Shown one piece after another: positions 57,201 through 64,000 of a DNA stretch of 64,000 nucleotides. A model generated the notes under the pieces. The model was not told where the DNA came from. It saw nothing but the letters and a program-made list of their open reading frames with translations, and ran no database searches. The position numbers and the translations under genes are program-made. The stretch covers positions 3,172,001 through 3,236,000 of the forward strand of contig JANEZZ010000399.1 in assembly GCA_026122225.1 (NCBI GenBank), read 5' to 3'. This stretch comes from Heloderma charlesbogerti (Eukaryota; Chordata; Lepidosauria; Squamata; Helodermatidae). Within the stretch, counting starts at the first letter, position 1; each line of letters starts with the position of its first letter.

Positions 57201-57350
57201 TGACTAGATAAGGTGACTTGTTCGGGAAGGAGCCTGGGGAAGGAGGACCAGCCAGCAGCTGCACCGGGTGATCCTGAGCCTGAGCCTGCTTCTGCCCCCG
57301 CCCACAGGTACTTAAGGCAGGGCTGCCAGAGGCAGCGCCTCGGCGTTGCG

Positions 57351-57390
57351 CCAAGTGCGACGCTAAGTGCGCACTTAGCGTCGCACTTGG
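57351..57390. repeat. Perfect 40-bp zero-loop palindrome in the L2 5' region
   Basis: CCAAGTGCGACGCTAAGTGC is followed immediately by its exact reverse complement GCACTTAGCGTCGCACTTGG. It is CpG-rich, with no spacer. Confidence 0.98.
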
Positions 57391-57599
57391 AGTTGCAAGA
57401 TCTACCCACCTGCCTCTCCAGAGACACCAGCAGCCACAACACCAGCAGCAAATAGCAGCAGCAGCAGCAGAGGGCAGCAGCTTTAAAGACCAGGGGAAGG
57501 GGCAAACGTGGACTATCTGCTCCTTCTTAGCTGCTGTTCTCTTTTATCTCTTTTATATTCTTTTAAACTGTTGCATATTTTATATCTTAATATTTTAAT

Positions 57600-60500
57600 A
57601 TGTGCCTGGGAGGACTATTGGACAACTCAGGGGGTGGGGGAGGTGCCACCATAACTGTGGTCACGGGCAGGGGGAGGTATGGTGTTGGGGGATTAACAGG
57701 CCAGCTGAGGATAAGAGGGGCTAGACACCTTACAGCTGTCCCCTCTTCTGGTTCTTCCCCCAACCTGATGGTTCCTGGCAGCCTTACCAGTCTGCCCTCG
57801 GGTCTGGTGATGCTGCTGCTGAATGCCAGGTTGGCCCAAAATAAGACCTCCCTCATCCATGATTTGATTGTGGATGAGGGGGCTGACCTGGCATGTATTA
57901 CTGAGACCTGGGTGGGGGAACTGGGAGGGGTCACTCTCTCCCAGCTGTGCCCTCCTGGGTACTCGGTGCAGCACCAACACCGACTTGAGGGTCGGGGAGG
58001 GGGGGTTGCCGTGGTCTATAGGAATTCAATCTCCCTCTCCAGGCTTCCTGCTCATTCGAGTGCAGATCTTGAGTGGCTGTACCTTGTGTTGGGTACCCGG
58101 GACAGATTAGGGATTCTGTTGGTGTACCGCCCACCCCGCTGCCCATCGGACTCCCTGCCTGAGCTGACGGAGGTGGTCTCGGACTTGGTGTTGAGGACCC
58201 CCAGGATGATGGTCCTGGGGGATCTCAACTTCCATGCCGAGGCCGCTGTATCCGGGGCGGCTCAGGACTTCATGGCCGCCATGACAACCATGGGGCTGTC
58301 CCAACATGTCATCGGCCCAACGCATATAAAAGGACACACGCTTGATCTGGTTTTCTCGACTGGGCAGGAGGATGGTGATCTGAAAGTAGAGGAATTAACA
58401 TCTGTCCCTTTGTCATGGTCAGATCACTTCCTGCTGAGGTTTAGACTTCTGGCGGCCTTTCCCCTCTGCAAGGGTGGGGGACCTATTAAAATGGTCCGCC
58501 CCCGGAGATTAATGGATTCCGATGGATTCCAGAGGGCTCTGGGGGATTTTCCTGCTGGTATGGCTGGTGCTCCTGTCGAAGCCCAGGTCGCTCTGTGGAA
58601 TGCAGAGATGACTCGGGCGGTTGACACGATCGCACCCAAGCGCCCTCTCCCTCTGAGCAGAGCCCGGCCAGCTCCTTGGTATACACCTGAGCTGAGGGCA
58701 ATGAAGCAAGAGGGGAGATGGCTAGAAAGCAGGTGGAGGAAAACTTGTGCTGAGTCTGACCGAACACAGGTAAGAGCCCACTATCGAGCCTACTCTGTGG
58801 CGGTGAGGGTGGCAAAGAGGCAGTTCTTTTCCACCAGCATTGCATCTTCTCAGTGTCGTCCGGCGGAGCTTTTCCGAGTGGTTCGCGGCCTGTTACATTC
58901 TGGGCCAGGGAGAGAGACGGTGGAACCCTCGGTAGCACGCTGTGACGAGTTTGCACGGCACTTTGAGGATAAAGTCGCTCAGATTCGTCATGAATTGGAC
59001 ACCACCATTAATGCAGTTCCATTGGTAGAGGCGTTCAGAGCACCGTCTGGTCCAGTTTTATTGGATGAGTTTCAGTTACTGAGGCCTGAGGATGCGGACA
59101 AGGTGCTCGGCCAAGTCCGATCGACCACTTGTGTGCTTGATCCTTGCCCTTCATGGCTTATTAAATCAAACAAGGAGGGGTTGTCCGGCTGGGTCCAGGA
59201 GGTTGTAAATTCCTCCTTGAGAGAGGGAGTGGTGCCTGCTGCTTTAAAAGAGACAGTAATTAGACCACTCCTGAAAAAGCCTAACCTGGACCCAGAGGAT
59301 ATTAGCAATTATAGGCCAGTGGCCAACATCCCCTTCCTGGGCAAGGTGCTTAAGCGGGTGGTTGTAGGACAGCTCCAGGCACTCTTGAATGAAACGGATT
59401 ATCTAGATCCATTTCAATCGGGCTTCAGGCCTGGTTTTGGAACGGAAACTGCCTTGGTTGCCCTGTGGGATGACCTCTGCTGGGAGAAGGACAGGGGGAG
59501 TGCGACCCTGTTGATTCTCCTGGACCTCTCAGCGGCTTTCGATACCATCGACCATGGTATCCTTCTGGATAGGTTGTCTGGGTTGGGAGTTGGAGGCACT
59601 GCACTACAGTGGTTCCGCTCCTACTTGGATGGCCGATTCCAGAAGGTGGTGCTGGGGGATTATTGCTCTGTGCCATGGCAATTGTGCCATGGGGTTCCAC
59701 AGAGCTCTATTCTATCCCCCATGCTGTTTAACATCTACATGAAACCGCTGGGGGAGGTTATCCGGAGGTGTGGGCTGAGGTGTCATCAATATGCGGATGA
59801 CACCCAGCTCTACCTCTCTTTCTCATCAAAACCAGGTGAGCCAGTGGCTGTTCTGAAGCAGTGCCTGGGCACGGTAATGGACTGGATGAGGGCTAATAAA
59901 CTGAAACTCAATCCAGACAAGACGGAGGTACTGTTAGCGGGTGGTTCGTCTGCCCGGCTAGGTGATATTCAACCTGTTCTGGAGGGGGTTGCACTCCCCC
60001 TAAAGGATCAGGTTCGTAGTTTGGGGGTGCTCTTGGATCCAGAACTGTCACTTGAGGCACAGGTGAACTCAGTGGCACGGAGCACTTTTTATCAGCTTAG
60101 GCTGGTATACCAACTACGCCCTTATCTGGACAGAGATAGCCTAGCTACAGTGATCCATGCTCTGATAACTTCTCGTCTGGATTACTGCAATGCGTTATAC
60201 GTGGGGCTGCCTTTGAAAACGGTTCGGAAACTTCAGCTGGTCCAAAATAGGGCAGCAAGATTGTTAACAGGGACTGGCCTGCGAGCTCATATTACGCCAG
60301 TACTTTTCCAGCTGCACTGGCTGCCAGTCCATTTCCGGGCCCGATTCAAAGTGCTGGTGTTAACATTCAAAGCCCTTAACAGCTTGGGGCCAGGTTACCT
60401 GAAGGATCGCCTCCTCCCATATGTGCCTGCCCAGACCTTAAGATCATCATCAGCGGCCCTTCTCCGTGAGCCCCTGCCAAAGCAAGTGAGGCAGGTGGCT

Positions 60501-60632
60501 ACTAGGAGGAGGGCTTTTTCTGTTGTGGCACCCCGGCTCTGGAATGAGCTCCCTAGTGAGGTTCGCCTGGCGCCTACATTGTACTCCTTTCGGCGCCAGG
60601 TGAAGACCTTTTCATTTTCCCAGGCATTTTAG
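57600..60632 (+). CDS. L2-clade LINE protein: AP-type endonuclease plus reverse transcriptase
   Basis: This 1010-codon ORF encodes the enzyme that nicks target DNA and copies the element's RNA at the nick (target-primed reverse transcription). The endonuclease/exonuclease/phosphatase domain covers about residues 70-285: LLLNARLAQNK (72-82), ITETW (100-104), VYRPP (175-179), LGDLNFH (206-212) and WSDH (273-276). The reverse transcriptase follows, with FDTIDHGILL (D648) and YADD (731-734), and then a C-terminal region ending WNELPSEV...FSQAF. The length is typical for L2 ORF2. The start is the first ATG in frame; residues before 70 are Gly-rich and the true start is uncertain. One oddity: motif PQG(S/T) reads PQSS, with Ser at residue 702 (codon AGC at 59703) where both other RT-bearing copies here have Gly. 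That is a G-to-A transition and may impair activity. No zinc-knuckle ORF1 was seen upstream. No host function is implied. Confidence 0.93.
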   Translation: MCLGGLLDNSGGGGGATITVVTGRGRYGVGGLTGQLRIRGARHLTAVPSSGSSPNLMVPGSLTSLPSGLVMLLLNARLAQNKTSLIHDLIVDEGADLACITETWVGELGGVTLSQLCPPGYSVQHQHRLEGRGGGVAVVYRNSISLSRLPAHSSADLEWLYLVLGTRDRLGILLVYRPPRCPSDSLPELTEVVSDLVLRTPRMMVLGDLNFHAEAAVSGAAQDFMAAMTTMGLSQHVIGPTHIKGHTLDLVFSTGQEDGDLKVEELTSVPLSWSDHFLLRFRLLAAFPLCKGGGPIKMVRPRRLMDSDGFQRALGDFPAGMAGAPVEAQVALWNAEMTRAVDTIAPKRPLPLSRARPAPWYTPELRAMKQEGRWLESRWRKTCAESDRTQVRAHYRAYSVAVRVAKRQFFSTSIASSQCRPAELFRVVRGLLHSGPGRETVEPSVARCDEFARHFEDKVAQIRHELDTTINAVPLVEAFRAPSGPVLLDEFQLLRPEDADKVLGQVRSTTCVLDPCPSWLIKSNKEGLSGWVQEVVNSSLREGVVPAALKETVIRPLLKKPNLDPEDISNYRPVANIPFLGKVLKRVVVGQLQALLNETDYLDPFQSGFRPGFGTETALVALWDDLCWEKDRGSATLLILLDLSAAFDTIDHGILLDRLSGLGVGGTALQWFRSYLDGRFQKVVLGDYCSVPWQLCHGVPQSSILSPMLFNIYMKPLGEVIRRCGLRCHQYADDTQLYLSFSSKPGEPVAVLKQCLGTVMDWMRANKLKLNPDKTEVLLAGGSSARLGDIQPVLEGVALPLKDQVRSLGVLLDPELSLEAQVNSVARSTFYQLRLVYQLRPYLDRDSLATVIHALITSRLDYCNALYVGLPLKTVRKLQLVQNRAARLLTGTGLRAHITPVLFQLHWLPVHFRARFKVLVLTFKALNSLGPGYLKDRLLPYVPAQTLRSSSAALLREPLPKQVRQVATRRRAFSVVAPRLWNELPSEVRLAPTLYSFRRQVKTFSFSQAF

Positions 60633-60788
60633 CTTTCTAAATTTTTATCTTTGCTGTTTTAAATCTGTATTTTAAATTCCTGTACTGCTGCTAGGTTTTA
60701 TTGTGGTTGTATTGTTATATTGTGGTTTTAATGTTCTATATATTTTAAATTGTTTTATTGTGTGTTGTTTGGTTTTAGTTTTTGTGAA

Positions 60789-60817
60789 CCGCCCAGAGAG
60801 CTTCGGCTATTGGGCGG
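60789..60817 (+). promoter_or_regulatory. L2 3'-terminal stem-loop
   Basis: CCGCCCA (60789-60795) pairs with TGGGCGG (60811-60817) around a loop with AGAGCTTCGGCTA. It lies about 10 bp before the (AAAT)n tail. The antisense copy at 11644-12860 keeps both strands of the stem. In LINEs of this type the 3' end is what the reverse transcriptase recognises, so this hairpin is the likely RT-binding site. That role is inferred. Confidence 0.8.
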
Positions 60818-60821
60818 TATA

Positions 60822-60858
60822 GAAATGAAATAAATAAATAAATAAATAAATAAATAAG
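60822..60858. repeat. (AAAT)n tail of the L2 element
   Basis: GAAATGAAATAAATAAATAA and further AAAT units close the L2 element, replacing a poly(A) tail. Confidence 0.9.
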
Positions 60859-60893
60859 GCTGGAGAAAACAATCTAAAGGTCCTTTCTGACAT

Positions 60894-61037
60894 TACCTGC
60901 CTTCTCCAACCTGGTGTGCCCTCCAGATATTTTGGATTACAACTCCCATCATCCCTGCCCATTGGTCATGCTGGTTGAGGCTGATGGAAGTTATAGTCCA
61001 AAATATCTGGAGGACACCAGCTTAGGATAGGCTGCTC
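60894..61037. mobile_element. Snap-back MITE (family D), about 140 bp
   Basis: CCTTCTCCAACCTGGTGTGC, CCTCCAGATATTTTGGATTAC and AACTCCCATCATCCCTGCC are mirrored by GATGGAAGTTATAGTCC, AAAATATCTGGAGGACACCAG and CTTAGGATAGGCTGC. The most complete copy of this family in the window. Confidence 0.75.
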
Positions 61038-61972
61038 AAGCAGCATGGGAGACTCAACCGTATGTTCTCGTCCCTTCACTGTTTCAGTTAATGCTGAGTT
61101 GAATTTCCCACCACATTTTGGGAGGACCGTTCATCCTCAGCCAAGTCTGTGGGGAGGAGGGGAATTCTGCTGCTTTCACAGGAAGGGGGAAAATTTAACT
61201 GGACCTTTTGGTGGCTTATCTTACTTAAACACGGTGCCTAGGTGTGTCATTTCCCCCCCCCCCCGTTTGCTTAGCTTTAGAAAAATGAGACTCCTGTGGC
61301 TTTCTGCTCTGGGTGTGAGGCACATCCTGGGCCAGCATCAAGGGTAGGCATGTTTGGGCACCTGCCAAGGGTCCACACCTCAACAGGGGCCCACTGACAA
61401 GAATCCCTGGATTTACTCCTTTTCTTTACCATAACATCCTGCTTGTTCACCTGCCTGTCACTCTGCGCCAGATAATGGTGGGGGTGAGGAGGAGCAACAG
61501 ATGCCACTGCCTATTTGCTCCCTGGCTCTCTGCCTGTCAAGCAAGCTAGTGGTAGCTATGATGAGAAACTGGCTGAGGATCAAGAGCAGCTGGGGACAAT
61601 GGTGGCGAGAAGGAAAAGTCACTGAGGAAAGGGGCTTATTGAGGGTGTCCAAGGGCCCTCTGAAACCTGGAGCTGGTCCTGGGCACATGGGCATACTCCT
61701 GACCTTGCCATGTTTCCTCTTGGGGACAGTCTGGAATGCCCATAGGAACATTTCCAAGGGCATTTTGGCCCACCAGCAGCAGGATACACGGCAGGCTCAG
61801 GAGCATGCCTTATGCTTGCTGTGGGCAGCCATGTGGGGCTCATTTTTCCAAAGACAGAAAAAACAGGAGGGATGGGGGACCTTCATCTGGATTCTTATAT
61901 CACCCCAGCAGTCTGGGAATGACACCACCAAGGTAATACCATATGGGAAAACTCCAGACTCTGGAAGAGGAG
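61038..61972. other. No recognised gene (0.9 kb)
   Basis: A G/C homopolymer (C-run near 61252-61264) is present. ORFs of 100-160 codons on both strands (61045-61983) overlap one another in several frames and show no domain. I regard them as chance in GC-moderate DNA. Confidence 0.4.
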
Positions 61973-61980
61973 CACACGCT

Positions 61981-62960
61981 TAGGGATGTACGAAAGTGAC
62001 TTACCTTTCGCGGATTATGTTGATGGTGGGGGGGGAGGTGTTCCATCCCTCCCCCCGGAATCTTGGCCGGGGGGGAGGCGCTGCGTTCCTCCCCCCAGAA
62101 TCCTCGAACAGCCGGCTGTGCTCTGCAGCAGCTCCACGGAGCAGCCGGCCAGGCCCAGCCCGGCCAGGGCAGAGCCATCCGCAGCCGGATTTCCGGCTGC
62201 GGAGGGCTCTGGGTAAAAACAACAACAACAACCAACCGCGTACGCTAATGGCGGCGGCTACGGCTGCCGCCATTTGCGTTCCTTCTTTTTGGCCGTCTTA
62301 ATCTACGTAAATATTTACGTAGACTATGATGGCAAAAATAAAGGGGAACGCAAATAGCGTAGTGGGCGCTATTTGCATCCCTTTTTCATTCACCGTTTTA
62401 GCCTACGTAAATCTTTACGTAGGCTAAAACGGCGAATCAAAAGGGGACGCAAATAGCGCCTGCTACGCTATTTGCGTTCCCCTTTATTTTCGCCATCATA
62501 GTCTACGTAAATATTTACGTATATTAAGACGGTAAAAAGAAGGAATGCAAATGGCGGCGGCCGTAGCCGCTGCCATTTGCATATGCAGTTTTTTTTTTTA
62601 AAAACCCACCCAACCATGATAGGCTATGTAAAGATTTACGTAGCCTATCGCGTCTTTTTTTCCTTTTTAAAAAAACCTAGCCATGATAGGCAACGTAAAT
62701 CTTTACGTAGCCTATCACGTCTTTTTTTTTTTTTTTACACACAAGCCTGGAAATGGTGGCGGCAGCAGACAGTCGGAAGACCGGCCGCCGCCGCCGGAGC
62801 CGCTGCCGCCTGGAAGATCTGCCCCAGGTGAGTCTCTTCCTGGGGGGGATCCGCGGGGGGGGCGGGGGGGTGCAGGCCGTTCCGCCACGGAGTTCGGGGG
62901 CCCGAATGCACTGGCATTCGGCCTCACCGAGATCCATGGCGGAATTCTCTGACATCCCTA
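61981..62960 (+). mobile_element. TAGGGATG family A element (980 bp), largest copy
   Basis: It begins TAGGGATGTACGAAAGTGAC and ends GGAATTCTCTGACATCCCTA, bounded by CACACGCT (61973-61980 and 62961-62968). The layout matches 50573-51455: left GC-rich block; compound palindrome (about 62236-62590, centred at 62412); two 3' TACGTA hairpins (62615-62650 and 62681-62721); a CGCCGCCG block; a G-run; and the right end. Stems are well preserved and CpG-rich, suggesting a fairly recent insertion. No transposase. Confidence 0.93.
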
Positions 62961-62968
62961 CACACGCT

Positions 62969-63589
62969 GTAGCTCTTTGCTTATGGTCCCAGGCCTCCCA
63001 TGTCACCCTGGTGGCTTGCAGAGGAACAGTACTGGAGAGGCAACGTAAGAACCCAGTCTTAGCAATACAGGCCACGTGCATGCAATGTCAGAAGGGACCT
63101 TTAAATGTGTTTGTGCTACTTTTGAATTGGAATTTCATTGAATTATGGTCACAGACCAGCCACTGAAAATACAAAATATGAAATCAAGCAGACAAATGCA
63201 AATACAAACTGCAAGTGCAGAATATACATAAGATGGCAGATTCAATCAGAACTAACTTCAATGACAGTATCCATTACTATCAGCTAGTACTAAAGTGGAT
63301 TATAATGAAATTTAACCATCTGATTCCTAATGGAACCCAGGCACAAAATTTTGCCACCTTAAGAATAAATTCATTGGTGGAGTCTGAAAGAGGAAGGGAG
63401 GAGTAAAATTTATCAGATCTGCCTGGAAACTTTACTAAAATGGGAGCAATAGAATGGGAGTGAATGTCCTCATAATATTGAATACTGCTATTGAAAGGTT
63501 CCTGCTTTTCTAGTGGTGCATGCTAAATCAAGAGGATTTAGTGTGAAACACAGCATTAAAGGAAAAAATGAGCGGCTTTATAGTGATAT
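62969..63589. other. No recognised feature
   Basis: No gene or repeat that I can support. Confidence 0.4.
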
Positions 63590-64000
63590 TTATTTATTTA
63601 CAAAATGTGTAAACTGCTCTATATCTAAAAAAGGATTCCTGCACAGTGACCAGTAAAGAGAAAAGCATAAAAATACAAAATTCTAAAAGTAATCAAAGTT
63701 GAGTTAAACCAATTAAAACATGGCTGGTCAATCAGGAAAAGCTTGTTTTAATAAAAATGTCTTTAGCAGATGCCGAAACATTGAGCAATATTTATGCCTG
63801 CCTGTGACCAACTGGGAGGGGATTCCACAGAAGGGAAGCTGGCACACGAAAGGCTCCATTCAGAGCGGACTCGAACTGGACTGCAGGCCCATGGGGAACC
63901 ACTAGGAGTGCCTCATCTGATGATCTCAGAGACTGGGCCGGCCAATAAGGGAGAAGGCATTCTCTCAAATATCCCGGTCCCAAGCTGTTTAGGGCTTTAT
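63590..64000 (-). mobile_element. Antisense L2-like LINE 3' end, running off the window
   Basis: On the minus strand 63983-63792 reads MGPGYLRECLLPYWPAQSLR, matching [19 protein letters not shown] in the full L2 protein. A WNPLP motif follows, as in WNELP. The 3' end at 63590 is an (ATAAAT)-type tail written here as TATTTATTTA. It is more diverged than the 57.6-kb copy, so an older subfamily. Truncated by the window edge. Confidence 0.85.

Larger units (their letters stand above)
57201..60857 (+). mobile_element. Near-full-length L2-clade LINE
   Basis: This 3.65-kb element has a GC-rich 5' region (about 57210-57540) containing a perfect 40-bp palindrome (57351-57390) and a CAG-rich stretch (57443-57470). 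One long ORF follows (57600-60632), then a 225-bp 3' UTR, a terminal hairpin and an (AAAT)n tail. The 5' boundary is approximate. ATAAGG occurs at 57209 and again just after the tail, but is too short and too tail-like to claim as a target duplication. The open reading frame makes this the youngest L2 copy in the window. Confidence 0.88.

Noticed and set aside
57201..60857. 6-bp ATAAGG repeat considered as the L2 target-site duplication
   Set aside because: It overlaps the (AAAT)n tail and is short enough to occur by chance; the true 5' end is not certain.
61045..61983. Several 75-160-codon ORFs on both strands
   Set aside because: They overlap in multiple frames without motif or initiation context; chance ORFs.

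Overview
The window reads as repeat-rich, gene-poor vertebrate nuclear DNA, most probably from a squamate reptile (lizard or snake). The grounds are the mix of repeats: an L2-clade LINE with a nearly intact ORF and several decayed copies, CR1-type 3' ends, a BovB-type 3' tail, tRNA-derived SINEs, old MIR-type SINEs, many terminal-inverted-repeat (TIR) DNA elements, one solo LTR and a Penelope-like fragment. I could not identify any host protein-coding exon, rRNA or functional tRNA gene. The only long ORF, about 1010 codons from 57600 to 60632, belongs to the L2 element. The species and the claim that this is intergenic or intronic DNA are inferences.

Layout. 1-11 kb: SINEs, a 134-bp MITE with a 3-bp duplication, MIR relics, the smallest member of a 'TAGGGATG' TIR family, and a solo LTR at 10569-10935. 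11-13 kb: a 5'-truncated antisense L2. 14.9-15.7 kb: the first palindrome-bearing TAGGGATG element. 16-33 kb: mostly unrecognised DNA with Harbinger-like MITEs and microsatellites. 33.1 kb: a BovB tail insertion that carries an inverted copy of its own flank. 34-48 kb: more MITEs, MIR and tRNA SINEs, CR1 and L2 3' ends, and a GIY-YIG (Penelope-like) fragment near 43.7 kb. 48.9-54.7 kb: a Russian-doll locus in which a tRNA-SINE is split by a TIR element, which is split by an L2 copy, which is split by three separate TAGGGATG elements. 55.4-56.6 kb: a CR1 3' end broken by other insertions. 57.2-60.9 kb: the best L2 copy. 62-63 kb: the largest TAGGGATG element.

The most interesting system is the TAGGGATG family (called family A here). 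Six copies lie at 8039, 14872, 50573, 52598, 53416 and 61981. Each is bounded by near-inverted TAGGGATGT termini and by a perfect 8-bp target-site duplication that I read directly, which points to hAT-type transposition. Four carry a long compound palindrome, up to about 380 bp, built from smaller palindromes with the core TACGTAAATATTTACGTA alternating with stems of the form ACGCAAATGGC/GCCATTTGCGT. The DNA is palindromic at two scales. A sister family B (9488-9890 and 54719-55119) has similar ends and 8-bp duplications but a different interior. No transposase is encoded here, so both families look non-autonomous.
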